Notes: generated from the sequence alone by a model not told the origin. Positions 27,302 through 38,003 are shown, numbered from the stretch's first letter. The stretch is 64,000 nt of DNA from Nocardioides pinisoli (GCF_024199985.1 NZ_JANARS010000007.1:124001-188000), one strand, 5' to 3'. Numbers and translations are program-made.

Positions 27302-28870
27302 TCAGCGGCCCCAGATCGTGCGGAAGGGCGTCGAGCAGTCCACGTCGATCCGCACCGGCTCGACGGTGTTGAGGTGGTAGATGCGGTAGCGGTCGCAGGC
27401 GGTGCCGACGAGCTCGTACTTGCGCAGCAGCGAGCTCGTGATCGGCTCGGTGCCGAGCTCGCTCCAGGCGTTGATGAAGGTCGCCTCGACGAACCACGTA
27501 GGCATGCTCCCGCCCGTCAGCACCGCCTCGAGGTCCTCCAGGCCCGGGTCGAGCGTGCGCATCGGCAGCGACCAGAGATAGGGGTAGGGCGACTGCGCGC
27601 CGGTCGCCCACTGGATGTCGGCCCGCCCGCCGTAGACGAGCACGCGGTCGCCGGGGCTGGCCGCCGCGGCGATCGCCTGCCCGGTGCGCACCTCCACCGG
27701 GACCCTGCCCCGCACCCAGGCGCCGGTCCAGCCGAGCAGCGCCACGATGCTCGAGACCACGACGAGGCCCACGACCACCGGGGTGACCCGGTGGCGCATC
27801 CGGTCGAGGTGGTCGTGCGCGACGAGCGCCGCCAGCGCCAGCGCGAGGCCGGGGATCGGCACGAAGAGGTAGGGCGCCCAGTAGCTGCCGCTCAGCGCGA
27901 CGCCGACCAGGTCGACGCCCAGCATCACCGTGATCGCCACGACCGGCACGGGGTCGTGGCGCAGCAGGCTCCGCAGCCGCACGCCGAACAGCACGACGAC
28001 GAGGAGCATCCCGGTCCCGAGGAAGATCAGCAGGAGCACCCAGATCCGGCTGGTCGCGGCCTCCGAGGTCTGGGTCGCGATGACCTGGCTGGCGTCGGAG
28101 CGGAAGGAGACGACGGCGTACCACAGCGTCTCCAGCCGTACGCCGGCCGCGACCGTCCACCCCACCACGACCACCACAGGCACGGCCGCGCCCGCGAGCG
28201 CTGCGGCGGCGCACCGGAGCCCGTCCTCCCGGTCGAGCTGCCGGGCGACCAGCGAGCCCACGAGCAGCACGGCGCCGAAGACGAGGCCTCCGACGATGCT
28301 CTGCTTCATCCCCACCGCGAGCATCGCCAGCAGCCCCGCGAGGAACGCGTCGCGCGGCGAGACCCGGCGCACGCCGCGCAGCGCCAGCCAGCACGAGGCC
28401 ATCACGAGCGGGATGCCGAAGAGCTCGCCCTTGGCGGCGACCGCGTCGAGCTGCGCGTTGGTCACCACGGCGGCCGTCGCCACCGCGACCCAGCCGGACA
28501 GCCGCCGCACCGCCGACCGGTCGATCACGCCCGCCCGGATCGCGACCTCCCGGGTGGCTGCCGCCGCGGCCAGCACCAGCAGCGCGCACCCGATCGCTCC
28601 CACGAGCCGGTGGGCGTACGGCCCCCCGACGGCGTCGGTCGCGCGCAGCAACCAGATGATCGGCGGCGGCCGGTCCACCCAGTAGCGACCGTAGAGCGAG
28701 CCGGGCTCGGGGTCCCACGACCGCGCCACCATCAGGAAGCCCGCCTCGTCGGGGCGCAGCGGCCACAGCAGGGACGGGAATCGGGCGAGGAACGCCGCGG
28801 CCGCGGCCACCCATACCATCCGGCCCAGGAGACGCGTGCCCGATCGGTCGGCCCCCGCTCCCGTCCCCAC
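27302..28870 (-). CDS. membrane glycosyltransferase, GT39/ArnT-like
   Basis: This 522-residue multi-pass membrane protein has roughly ten to twelve hydrophobic segments. The first external loop contains the acidic motif RPDEAGFLM, and WVDRPPPIIWLL resembles the D-[KR]-P-P motif of dolichyl/polyprenyl-phosphate-mannose protein glycosyltransferases (PMT_2/ArnT group). A soluble C-terminal domain of about 110 residues follows. It probably transfers a sugar from a polyprenyl-phosphate donor on the outer side of the membrane; the acceptor is unknown. The start is uncertain: GTG at 28870 (gacagt six bases upstream) or GTG at 28891. The ATG at 28954 would overlap guaB and is unlikely. Confidence 0.78.
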   Translation of the reverse strand: MGTGAGADRSGTRLLGRMVWVAAAAAFLARFPSLLWPLRPDEAGFLMVARSWDPEPGSLYGRYWVDRPPPIIWLLRATDAVGGPYAHRLVGAIGCALLVLAAAAATREVAIRAGVIDRSAVRRLSGWVAVATAAVVTNAQLDAVAAKGELFGIPLVMASCWLALRGVRRVSPRDAFLAGLLAMLAVGMKQSIVGGLVFGAVLLVGSLVARQLDREDGLRCAAAALAGAAVPVVVVVGWTVAAGVRLETLWYAVVSFRSDASQVIATQTSEAATSRIWVLLLIFLGTGMLLVVVLFGVRLRSLLRHDPVPVVAITVMLGVDLVGVALSGSYWAPYLFVPIPGLALALAALVAHDHLDRMRHRVTPVVVGLVVVSSIVALLGWTGAWVRGRVPVEVRTGQAIAAAASPGDRVLVYGGRADIQWATGAQSPYPYLWSLPMRTLDPGLEDLEAVLTGGSMPTWFVEATFINAWSELGTEPITSSLLRKYELVGTACDRYRIYHLNTVEPVRIDVDCSTPFRTIWGR

Positions 28871-28904
28871 CCTGACACTGTCCCAGAGCACACCGAGCCG
28901 CCCG

Positions 28905-30419
<1,515 letters not shown>

Positions 30420-30428
30420 ACCCGCCCC

Positions 30429-32132
30429 TCAGCTGGGGGAGTCGGCGCGGGTCGGCAGCGGGTCGACGACCGGCGGTGTCGGCCGGGCCAGCAGGCGGGG
30501 TCCGGAGCGGGTCACCACGAACAGGCCGGCCTGGCGACGGGTCACCAGCCCCGGTGAGCGGGTGAGGTCGCGCGGCGCGCGCACGCGGACCGGGCGCGCG
30601 GGTCGTCCGGGGACCGCGCTGCGCACGACGACGGCGCCGGTGTGGTCGGTCCCCACGACGTGCAGACCCCCGTCGGCCTCACCGACGGCAGGGGAGGCGT
30701 AGGGCGACCACTGGCCCGCCAGCGCGACGGGCCGGGTCCACCGGCGACCGTCGAGGGTGCGTACGACGAGCCGTCCGGTCGCGGCGACCTGGTGCAGCCG
30801 GGTGGTGCCGTCGCCGGCCGTGGTGAGCGCGGGCGTCGACGTCAGCGACGCCGTCGGACCCGCCAGCCGCTGCAGGCGGCCCCGCTCGAGCGACTGGGCG
30901 AAGGTGGCGCCGTCCGAGCCGACCGCCACCAGCCATGTACGGCCGGCCACGTCCTTGCCGAGCACGGGCGCGGTGTGGGTGGACCAGGACGCCGGCCGGC
31001 CCACCCGGTCGGGACGGGTCCAGCGGCCCGCGCGGGTGAGGCGGCGGGTGACGAGCGTGCCGTCGGCCGAGACCGTCGCGAGCACCGGACGTCGGGTGCG
31101 TGACTGGGCGAGCGCCGGGCTCGCGGTCGGCGCCGACGTGGCGAGGACGTGCAGGACGTGGCGTCCACGTCGCGTCGTACCGGCCAGCACCCGCCCGTCC
31201 GGAGTGGTGGCTGCGACCCATGGGCGCCCGTGGTGGTCGACGCTCAGCGCCGGGGCGACCACGGGGGTGAAGGCGCCCCGGCGCCCGACCACCCGGGCAG
31301 GCCGACCGGGCGCGGCCACGCGCAGGGTGCCGCTGTCGTCGACGCGGGCGGTCCACGACCCGCCACGGGCGTCGGGCACCGCGACGACGGGCCGGTCCGA
31401 GCCGATCAGCGGCGAGGGGGCGACGTCGTCGAGGTGGAGGTAGCGGAACTCGCCGACCGGCACGGTGCGGGTGCCGTAGCCGCCGGGCGAGGCGTGGTTG
31501 TACTCCTCGACGGTGACGGTGCCCGGGCCGATGGCGCTCACCCAGGCCACGTGTCCGACGCGACCGGCGTCGGTCTGAGCGACGGCACCGATGGCCGGCA
31601 CGGAGTCGACCCGGTAGCCGAGTCGCCGCGCGACGTCGTCCCAGTTGCCTGCGTTGCCCCAGTGCTCGCCCCGGAAGTGGTTGGCGAAGCCCGCGAGGCC
31701 GTTGCGCTCGTGCAGTCGCCACGCGACGAAGCTGGTGCAGTTGCGGAACACGAAGCCCCAGGGGTCACCGATCGAGCCGTTGACCGACCAGACGTTGCGG
31801 GCGCACGTGGGCCGCGGGCCGCGCGGGTCGTAGAGGTGCCCGGACACCGGGTCGAGGACGGGCGGCGGGGGCGGCGGGGGCTCGACCACCACGGGTGCCG
31901 GGGGCTCCCCGGGCTGCTGACCGGACCCGGGCGCCGTCGGGGGAGCCGGCGTCGGGGGAGCCGGCTCCGGCTCCTCGATCGGTGCCTGCGGCAGGATCGG
32001 GCACTGGCCCTGCCAGGCCCACGGATAGTCGTCGGCCGCGTGCGCTGCCGCAGCACCCACGCCCAGCACCCCACTCGCCAGGCAGGTCGCCACGACAGCG
32101 CGCGCGAGCCTTCTGCTCCCTCGTCTCCCCAC
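30429..32132 (-). CDS. secreted CHAP-domain protein with propeller-like repeats
   Basis: This 567-residue exported protein has a signal peptide (Arg-rich start, hydrophobic core, Ala-X-Ala-like cut near AAAAHAADD), then a Pro-rich linker (about residues 50-92). The CHAP amidase domain follows (about 105-235) with Cys132 in NCTSFVAWR and His194 in GHVAWVSA, the catalytic pair. After it come about 330 residues of repeated units such as TPVVAPALSVDHHGRPWVAATTPDG-like blades, resembling a PLL/sialidase-type beta-propeller. It likely cleaves peptidoglycan cross-links, with the propeller binding the wall or a surface glycan. The start is GTG 32132 because a TACCGT -10 box lies 7 bases before it; GTG 32138 is two codons further upstream. 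Confidence 0.85.
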   Translation of the reverse strand: MGRRGSRRLARAVVATCLASGVLGVGAAAAHAADDYPWAWQGQCPILPQAPIEEPEPAPPTPAPPTAPGSGQQPGEPPAPVVVEPPPPPPPVLDPVSGHLYDPRGPRPTCARNVWSVNGSIGDPWGFVFRNCTSFVAWRLHERNGLAGFANHFRGEHWGNAGNWDDVARRLGYRVDSVPAIGAVAQTDAGRVGHVAWVSAIGPGTVTVEEYNHASPGGYGTRTVPVGEFRYLHLDDVAPSPLIGSDRPVVAVPDARGGSWTARVDDSGTLRVAAPGRPARVVGRRGAFTPVVAPALSVDHHGRPWVAATTPDGRVLAGTTRRGRHVLHVLATSAPTASPALAQSRTRRPVLATVSADGTLVTRRLTRAGRWTRPDRVGRPASWSTHTAPVLGKDVAGRTWLVAVGSDGATFAQSLERGRLQRLAGPTASLTSTPALTTAGDGTTRLHQVAATGRLVVRTLDGRRWTRPVALAGQWSPYASPAVGEADGGLHVVGTDHTGAVVVRSAVPGRPARPVRVRAPRDLTRSPGLVTRRQAGLFVVTRSGPRLLARPTPPVVDPLPTRADSPS

Positions 32133-32139
32133 CTGCACG

Positions 32140-32145
32140 ACGGTA
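32140..32145 (-). promoter_or_regulatory. -10 box of CHAP gene (leaderless)
   Basis: TACCGT on the minus strand, 7 bases before the GTG at 32132. Confidence 0.45.
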
Positions 32146-32207
32146 GGCAGGACGCCGGCCGCGCGTGACCGGCTTTGCCGAGCTGTGCACGAGCCGTTGC
32201 CGAAGCC

Positions 32208-33428
32208 TCACACGGCGGCGCGCCAGCGGCGTACGACCGGCGCGGAGGAGCGCGGCAGTGCCGAGACCCGGTCGCCGCGGACCTCGGCCGCCACGCCGGG
32301 CGCCAGCCGGTAGGGCGCGGACAGGAGCAGGCTGCCCGCGAGGCGGCGCAGCCGCGACATCTCGGCGCGCACGGTGACGGTGCGGCCGGGGTCGGCGAAG
32401 AGGTCCTCGGAGAGCTGGGTCGCGGTCCGCCCTTCCGGGCCGGCGGCGAGCAGCGACAGCAGGATCTCCGAGTGGCGCGGTGACAGGCTGCGCGACCACG
32501 AGCCGCTGGGGCCGGTGACGCGCAGGCGGGGGTCGCCGTCGAGCTCGAGCACCAGCGACGACGTCGACGGCTCGGCCTGCTCGCTGCCCTCCAGGCGCAG
32601 CAGCCAGCCACCGTCGAGCGGCTCGGCCGTGGCGTGGCCGAGCGTCGGCAGCCACACGCGGCCCGCGACGAGCCGGTCGGGCAACGCGACCCGGTCGGGG
32701 CTGCGGCTGCCGATCGCTGCGGCCAGGTGCCCGGCGTGGTCGATGGCGAGGGCGTCGCCGCTCAGCCCGGCCAGCAGGGGAGCGGCGCGCGCCCGCAGCC
32801 GGTCGAGGTCCGCGCGGTGCCGCGCGACCAGCTCGGACGACGTCATCTGCGCCGCCAGCTGCACGAGCGCGAGCTCGGCGGGGTGCATGCCCCGGCTCGG
32901 GCCGCTCACGTCGAGGACCCCGAGGGTGCGACCGGTCCACGGGTCGACCAGCGGCGCCGCGGCGCAGCCCCACCGCGTGTGCGACTCGACGAAGTGCTCG
33001 GGCCCCTGCACGTGGACGGCGGTGCCCAGGACGAGGGCGGTGCCGATGGCGTTGGTGCCGACGTTGGCCTCGGTCCACGCCGAGCCGCCCACGAAGCCGA
33101 GGTCGTCGGCCATCCGCCGCACGGCGCTGCTGCCCAGGCGCCACAGCACGCGTCCCTCGCCGTCGGCCACGACCACCAGCTGGCCGGCCTCGACGACGGG
33201 TGCGAGCGACTCGGCCAGGCGGGGCACCAGGTCGGCCAGGCCGCTCGCGGCACGGCGCCGCTCCAGCTCCAGCTCGACGAGCGGCGGGATCTCGGCGCCG
33301 GCGCCCGGGTCGAGGCCGGTGGCCGCCACCCGGCGCCACGAGGCAGCGATCTCCGTGCGGGCACGCGGTCCGCGCGCGGCACCGGACAGCGCGGCCTCAC
33401 GACTGCGGTGCAGCTCGCGGTCGGTCAT
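32208..33428 (-). CDS. GAF-domain transcriptional regulator
   Basis: This 406-residue protein has the N-terminal architecture of AcoR-type activators: an SxRxS-like ARTEIAASWRRVAATGLDP region and a GAF domain (about residues 55-200) with VGTNAIGTALVLG and FVESHTRWGCAAAPLVDPWTG. The sigma-54 ATPase domain of AcoR is absent. The C-terminal 90 residues instead form a winged-helix-like segment (LSPRHSEILLSLLAAGPEGRTATQLSEDLF). Such GAF/wHTH proteins in actinomycetes adjoin oxidoreductase genes. It diverges from the SnoaL-FMO gene and probably controls it. The ATG at 33428 follows ggaggg. Confidence 0.85.
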   Translation of the reverse strand: MTDRELHRSREAALSGAARGPRARTEIAASWRRVAATGLDPGAGAEIPPLVELELERRRAASGLADLVPRLAESLAPVVEAGQLVVVADGEGRVLWRLGSSAVRRMADDLGFVGGSAWTEANVGTNAIGTALVLGTAVHVQGPEHFVESHTRWGCAAAPLVDPWTGRTLGVLDVSGPSRGMHPAELALVQLAAQMTSSELVARHRADLDRLRARAAPLLAGLSGDALAIDHAGHLAAAIGSRSPDRVALPDRLVAGRVWLPTLGHATAEPLDGGWLLRLEGSEQAEPSTSSLVLELDGDPRLRVTGPSGSWSRSLSPRHSEILLSLLAAGPEGRTATQLSEDLFADPGRTVTVRAEMSRLRRLAGSLLLSAPYRLAPGVAAEVRGDRVSALPRSSAPVVRRWRAAV

Positions 33429-33454
33429 GGCTGTCCCTCCGGGCCGGGGCCGTT

Positions 33455-33511
33455 GCAACCTCTCGCAACCCTGTCGGCGACGTGCGTGCGAGGTGTGTGC
33501 TCGGTCACACC
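33455..33511. promoter_or_regulatory. candidate operators between GAF regulator and FMO gene
   Basis: The 104-base divergent spacer has a direct repeat of gcaacc at 33455-33460 and 33465-33470, exactly one helical turn apart. It also has a palindrome ggtgtg (33492-33497) / cacacc (33506-33511). These are the obvious regulator-binding candidates. Confidence 0.45.
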
Positions 33512-33532
33512 AGCGTAGGTGAAGGAGAGACG

Positions 33533-35380
33533 ATGACCCAGACCCTGGACCCCGGGACGACCACCGGGACCGCCCCCACGACGGCGGACGCGCAGGCACG
33601 CGTCGACGCGTGGCTCGCCCGCTTCGAGACGGCGGTGTCGGCCGGCGACGGAGAGGCGGCCGCCGCGCTGTTCGCGACCGAGTGCTACTGGCGCGACCTG
33701 GTGGCCTTCACCTGGAACATCAAGACCGTCGAGGGACGCGGCGAGGTGGCCGACCTGGTCGCCGACGTCGGGGTGCGGGTCGCCCCGTCGGGCATGGCGA
33801 CGACCGAGCCCCCCGACGAGGCCGACGGCGTCGTCACCGCGTGGATCGGCTTCGAGACCGCGGTCGGCCGCGGCAACGGCCTGCTCCGGCTGACGCAGGA
33901 GGACGGCGAGGACCGCGCCTGGACGCTGCTGACCGCGCTCTACGAGCTCAAGGGGCACGAGGAGCCCCGCGGCACGCACCGGCCGATGGGCACCCATCAC
34001 GGCGCGACCAAGGAGCGGGTCACGTGGAAGGAGCAGCGCCAGGCCGAGGCCGAGAGCCTGGGCAGCACGACCCAGCCCTACGTCCTCGTCATCGGCGGCG
34101 GCCAGGGCGGGATCGCGCTCGGTGCCCGCCTCCGCCAGCTCGGCGTACCCAGCCTGGTCATCGACAAGCACCCGCGGCCCGGCGACCAGTGGCGCAACCG
34201 CTACAAGTCGCTGTGCCTGCACGACCCGGTCTGGTACGACCACCTGCCCTACCTGAAGTTCCCCGACAACTGGCCGGTCTTCGCGCCCAAGGACAAGATC
34301 GGCGACTGGCTCGAGTCCTACGTGCGGATCATGGAGGTGCCCTACTGGTCCAGCACCGTGGCCACCAGCGCCAGCTGGTCGGAGGAGACGCAGGAGTGGA
34401 CGGTCGAGGTCGAGCGCGAGGGGAAGCCGCTCACGCTCCGGCCGACGCAGCTGGTCTTCGCCACCGGGATGAGCGGCAAGCCGCGCATCCCCGACCTCCC
34501 CGGCACGGACGTCTTCCGCGGCGACGTGCACCACTCGTCCGCCCACCCCGGCCCCGACGCGTACGCCGGGAAGAAGGCCGTGGTCATCGGCAGCAACAAC
34601 TCGGCCTTCGACATCTGCGGAGCGTTGTGGGAGCACGACGCCGACGTGACGATGGTGCAGCGCTCGTCCACCCACATCGTCAGGAGCGACAGCCTGATGG
34701 AGATCGGGCTCGGCGACCTCTACTCCGAGCGGGCGCTCGCCGCGGGGATGACGACCGAGAAGGCCGACCTGGTCTTCGCCTCGCTGCCCTACCGGATCCT
34801 GCACACCTTCCAGATCCCCGCCTACGAGGCGATGGCCGAGAAGGACAAGGACTTCTACGAGCGGCTGGAGAGGTCGGGCTTCCGCCACGACTGGGGCGAC
34901 GACGGGTCGGGGCTGTTCATGAAGTACCTGCGGCGCGGGTCCGGCTACTACATCGACGTCGGTGCCGCCGACCTCGTCGCCGATGGCGACGTGAAGCTCG
35001 TGCAGGGACAGGTCGACCACCTCACCGAGGACGCGGTCGTGCTCGAGGACGGGACGACGCTCCCCGCCGACGTCGTCGTCCTCGCCACCGGCTACAACTC
35101 GATGAACGGCTGGGTGGCGGACCTCATCGACCAGGAGACAGCCGACCGGCTGGGCAAGTGCTGGGGCCTCGGGTCGGACACCACCAAGGACCCCGGACCG
35201 TGGGAGGGCGAGCAGCGCAACATGTGGAAGCCGACGCAGGTCGACAACCTCTGGATGCACGGTGGCAACCTCCACCAGTCGCGGCACTACTCGCTCTACC
35301 TCGCGCTGCAGCTCAAGGCGCGCTTCGAGGACATCGAGACGCCGGTCCACGGGCTGCAGGAGGTGCACCACCTAGGCTGA
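33533..35380 (+). CDS. SnoaL/NTF2 domain fused to flavin-containing monooxygenase
   Basis: This 615-residue fusion has residues 20 to about 140 forming a SnoaL/NTF2-like cone fold (AWLARFETAVSAGDGEAAAALF, CYWRDLVAFTWNIKTVEG). From about residue 180 comes a class B flavin monooxygenase/NAD(P)/FAD oxidoreductase with the FAD loop IGGGQGGIALG (187-197), the NADP loop VVIGSNNSAFDI (near 350) and the C-terminal ATGYNSMNGWV. Substrate oxidation by NADPH and oxygen is expected; the substrate is unknown. The ATG at 33533 follows gaaggag. It is controlled by the divergent GAF regulator, by position. The lactate dehydrogenase gene starts four bases later but has its own -10 box. Confidence 0.88.
   Translation: MTQTLDPGTTTGTAPTTADAQARVDAWLARFETAVSAGDGEAAAALFATECYWRDLVAFTWNIKTVEGRGEVADLVADVGVRVAPSGMATTEPPDEADGVVTAWIGFETAVGRGNGLLRLTQEDGEDRAWTLLTALYELKGHEEPRGTHRPMGTHHGATKERVTWKEQRQAEAESLGSTTQPYVLVIGGGQGGIALGARLRQLGVPSLVIDKHPRPGDQWRNRYKSLCLHDPVWYDHLPYLKFPDNWPVFAPKDKIGDWLESYVRIMEVPYWSSTVATSASWSEETQEWTVEVEREGKPLTLRPTQLVFATGMSGKPRIPDLPGTDVFRGDVHHSSAHPGPDAYAGKKAVVIGSNNSAFDICGALWEHDADVTMVQRSSTHIVRSDSLMEIGLGDLYSERALAAGMTTEKADLVFASLPYRILHTFQIPAYEAMAEKDKDFYERLERSGFRHDWGDDGSGLFMKYLRRGSGYYIDVGAADLVADGDVKLVQGQVDHLTEDAVVLEDGTTLPADVVVLATGYNSMNGWVADLIDQETADRLGKCWGLGSDTTKDPGPWEGEQRNMWKPTQVDNLWMHGGNLHQSRHYSLYLALQLKARFEDIETPVHGLQEVHHLG
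35373..35378 (+). promoter_or_regulatory. -10 box of lactate dehydrogenase gene
   Basis: TAGGCT sits inside the last two codons and stop of the monooxygenase gene, 5 bases before the ATG at 35384, giving an independent leaderless transcript. Confidence 0.5.
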
Positions 35381-35383
35381 GGC

Positions 35384-36307
35384 ATGACCTCCGCGAAGAT
35401 CGCCATCGTCGGTGCCGGAGCCGTCGGCTCCACGCTCGCCTACGCCTGCCTGGTGCGCGGCGTCGCGACCACGGTCGCACTGCACGACGTCGACGCCGAC
35501 AAGGTGCGCGCCGAGGAGCTCGACCTCCGCCAGGGCCTGCAGTTCCTGCCGACCGCCCACGTGGAGGCGTCCACCGACGTGTCGGTGTGCGCGGGCGCGC
35601 AGGTCGTCGCGGTGACAGCCGGGGCCAAGCAGCAGCCCGGCCAGTCCCGCCTCGACCTCGCGGCCTCGACGACGAGCATGCTCCGCACGCTCATGCCGGC
35701 CCTCGTCGAGGCCGCCCCGGATGCGCGGTTCGTGATGGTCACCAACCCCGTCGACGTCGTCACCTACGCCGCGCAGAAGCTCACCGGGCTCGGCACCGAG
35801 CAGCTCTTCGGCTCGGGCACGGTGCTCGACTCGGCGAGACTGCGCGGCCTGGTCGCGGCGCACTGCGGGGTCGCGGTGCAGAACGTCCACGCGTACGTCG
35901 TCGGCGAGCACGGTGACAGCGAGATCCCGCTCTGGAGCAGCGCGAGCATCGGCGGCGTACCCGTCACCGACCTCGTGAGCGAGACCGACCGCGATGCCAT
36001 GGCCGCCGAGGTCGTTGGAGCCGCCTACGAGATCATCAAGGGCAAGGGAGCGACCAACTACGCGATCGGCGTGTCGGCGGGCCGCATCATCGAGGCGGTC
36101 CTGCGCGACGAGAAGCGCGTGCTGCCGGTGTCCACGCTGCTCACCGACTACCACGGCATCGGCGACGTGTGCCTGTCGGTGCCGACGGTCGTGGGCCGGG
36201 GCGGGGCCGAGCGCCGCCTCGAGGTCCCGATGAGCGACAGCGAGCTCGCGGGGCTGCGCGCCGGTGCCGCCCGCATCCGCGCCACCGCCCGCGACCTCGG
36301 CTTCTGA
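35384..36307 (+). CDS. ldh: L-lactate dehydrogenase
   Basis: This NAD-dependent 2-hydroxyacid dehydrogenase of 307 residues has the Rossmann loop GAGAVGS, the proton-relay His176 in GEHGDSE, and the substrate loop KQQPGQSRLDL. The glutamine in that loop, where malate dehydrogenases have arginine, indicates lactate/pyruvate specificity; Arg89 follows. It is located between the monooxygenase gene and guaB3. No functional link with either is apparent. Confidence 0.92.
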   Translation: MTSAKIAIVGAGAVGSTLAYACLVRGVATTVALHDVDADKVRAEELDLRQGLQFLPTAHVEASTDVSVCAGAQVVAVTAGAKQQPGQSRLDLAASTTSMLRTLMPALVEAAPDARFVMVTNPVDVVTYAAQKLTGLGTEQLFGSGTVLDSARLRGLVAAHCGVAVQNVHAYVVGEHGDSEIPLWSSASIGGVPVTDLVSETDRDAMAAEVVGAAYEIIKGKGATNYAIGVSAGRIIEAVLRDEKRVLPVSTLLTDYHGIGDVCLSVPTVVGRGGAERRLEVPMSDSELAGLRAGAARIRATARDLGF

Positions 36308-36318
36308 CCCGACGCCGA

Positions 36319-36324
36319 TAGGCT
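36319..36324 (+). promoter_or_regulatory. -10 box of guaB3 (leaderless)
   Basis: TAGGCT is 6 bases before the GTG at 36331, without a ribosome-binding sequence. Confidence 0.6.
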
Positions 36325-36330
36325 GCCACC

Positions 36331-37440
36331 GTGACCGAGATCGAGATCGGCCGTGCCAAGCGCGGTCGCCGCGCCTACTCCTTCGACGACATCGCGATCG
36401 TGCCCTCGCGGCGCACCCGCGACCCCGAGGAGGTCAGCACCGCGTGGCAGATCGACGCCTACCGGTTCGACATCCCCGTGCTGGCCGCGCCGATGGACTC
36501 GGTCATGTCGCCCTCCACCGCGATCGCCCTGGGCCAGATGGGCGGCCTCGGGGTGCTCAACCTCGAGGGCCTCTGGACCCGCTACGACGACCCGACCACC
36601 CTGCTCGAGGAGGTCGCCGGCCTGTCCGGGCACGAGGCCACGCGCCGCATGCAGGAGATCTACACCGAGCCGATCAAGCCCGAGCTGATCACCGAGCGCC
36701 TCCGGGAGGTGCGCGCCGCGGGTGTCACGGTCGCGGGGTCGCTGTCACCGCAGCGCACCAAGGACCACGTCAAGGCCGTCGTGGACGCGGGCGTCGACAT
36801 GTTCGTCATCCGCGGCACCACCGTCTCCGCCGAGCACGTCAGCAGCCAGGCCGAGCCGCTCAACCTCAAGGAGTTCATCTACGAGCTCGACGTCCCCGTC
36901 ATCGTCGGCGGGTGCGCGACCTACCAGGCCGCGCTCCACCTCATGCGCACCGGCGCCGCCGGCGTGCTCGTCGGCTTCGGCGGCGGTGCCGCCCACACGA
37001 CGCGCACGGTCCTCGGCGTCGCCGTGCCGATGGCGAGCGCCCTCGCGGACGTGGCCGCCGCCCGTCGCGACTACCTCGACGAGTCCGGCGGCCGCTACGT
37101 CCACGTCATCGCCGACGGCTCCATCGGCAGCTCGGGCGACATCGCCAAGGCCATCGCGTGCGGCGCCGACGCGGTGATGATCGGTTCCCCGCTGGCGCGC
37201 GCGACCGAGGCCCCCGGCCGCGGCTTCCACTGGGGGAGCGAGGCCACCCACGCCCAGCTCCCGCGGGGCGAGCGCGTCGGCTTCGAGCCGGTCGGGTCGC
37301 TGGAGGAGATCATGTTCGGCCCCTCCCGGGTCGCCGACGGCACGATGAACCTCGTCGGTGCCCTGCGCCGGGCGATGGCCACCACGGGCTACACCGAGCT
37401 CAAGGAGTTCCAGCGCATCGAGGTCGTCGTCCAGCACTGA
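36331..37440 (+). CDS. guaB3: GuaB3 family IMP dehydrogenase-related protein
   Basis: This 369-residue TIM-barrel protein of the IMPDH/GMP-reductase superfamily has no CBS domains. It has FDDIAIVPSRRT, VLAAPMDSVMS and the phosphate-binding ADGSIGSSGDIAKA. The loop that carries the catalytic Cys in GuaB reads GFGGGAAHTTR here, with no cysteine, which I recall as usual for the actinobacterial GuaB3 group. IMPDH activity is therefore doubtful and the physiological role is open. The pairing with guaB and a ChoD-type gene matches the conserved order in mycobacteria. It ends at a hairpin at 37451-37470. Confidence 0.92.
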   Translation: MTEIEIGRAKRGRRAYSFDDIAIVPSRRTRDPEEVSTAWQIDAYRFDIPVLAAPMDSVMSPSTAIALGQMGGLGVLNLEGLWTRYDDPTTLLEEVAGLSGHEATRRMQEIYTEPIKPELITERLREVRAAGVTVAGSLSPQRTKDHVKAVVDAGVDMFVIRGTTVSAEHVSSQAEPLNLKEFIYELDVPVIVGGCATYQAALHLMRTGAAGVLVGFGGGAAHTTRTVLGVAVPMASALADVAAARRDYLDESGGRYVHVIADGSIGSSGDIAKAIACGADAVMIGSPLARATEAPGRGFHWGSEATHAQLPRGERVGFEPVGSLEEIMFGPSRVADGTMNLVGALRRAMATTGYTELKEFQRIEVVVQH

Positions 37441-37450
37441 GCCCTCCAGC

Positions 37451-37470
37451 GCGCTGGTCGAGGCCAGCGC
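37451..37470. terminator. terminator between guaB3 and converging membrane protein gene
   Basis: gcgctgg (37451-37457) and ccagcgc (37464-37470) form a 7-bp stem with a 6-base loop. It is placed directly after guaB3 and just before the converging stop at 37476. Confidence 0.6.
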
Positions 37471-37475
37471 ATGGG

Positions 37476-38003
37476 CTAGAGCCGCTGGACCGGACCCGGT
37501 GCCGACCGGCCGAAGGCCTCGCGCAGGCCGGAGTGCCTGCCGCCGGCCTCGAGCGCGTCGGCGACCTTGCCGACCGGGCGCGCACCCGGCCAGACGTGCA
37601 CGACCATGAGGGCGAGCGAGACGACGGCGCCGCCGAGGTAGGTGAGGATGCTGCCGTCGGGCAGCACGAACGCCGCGGCCACCGAGGCGATGGCGACGAA
37701 CTCCGCGATGGCGAACCGCATGATCATCAGCGCCTGCCAGCGGGCGCGGGCCTGCGCGGCCGCGTCGTCGTCGGTCAGGCTCGTGGAGAGGGCCGGCGTG
37801 CGGTAGCCGACGGACTCGATGAGCAGGTGCGCGGCGATGCCGGCTGCCACCTGGACGGCCAGCACCGTCAACGACACCGACCCCGGTGCGGGCAGCACCA
37901 CCGACAGGGCCACGCCGATGACGACCAGCGCGCCCATCAGGGATCCGGCCAGCATGCGGGTGGACAGTGCGAAGGGCGCAGAGGCGGGCAAGGGCGTCGA
38001 CAT
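37476..38003 (-). CDS. small integral membrane protein
   Basis: This 175-residue protein has four predicted membrane segments: about residues 17-38 (MLAGSLMGALVVIGVALSVV), 43-63, 93-113 and 120-138. There are no catalytic motifs or cysteines. The loop between segments 2 and 3 is charged (SLTDDDAAAQARARW). I do not recognise the family. The start is supported by a TAGGCT box 6 bases before the ATG. Confidence 0.75.
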   Translation of the reverse strand: MSTPLPASAPFALSTRMLAGSLMGALVVIGVALSVVLPAPGSVSLTVLAVQVAAGIAAHLLIESVGYRTPALSTSLTDDDAAAQARARWQALMIMRFAIAEFVAIASVAAAFVLPDGSILTYLGGAVVSLALMVVHVWPGARPVGKVADALEAGGRHSGLREAFGRSAPGPVQRL

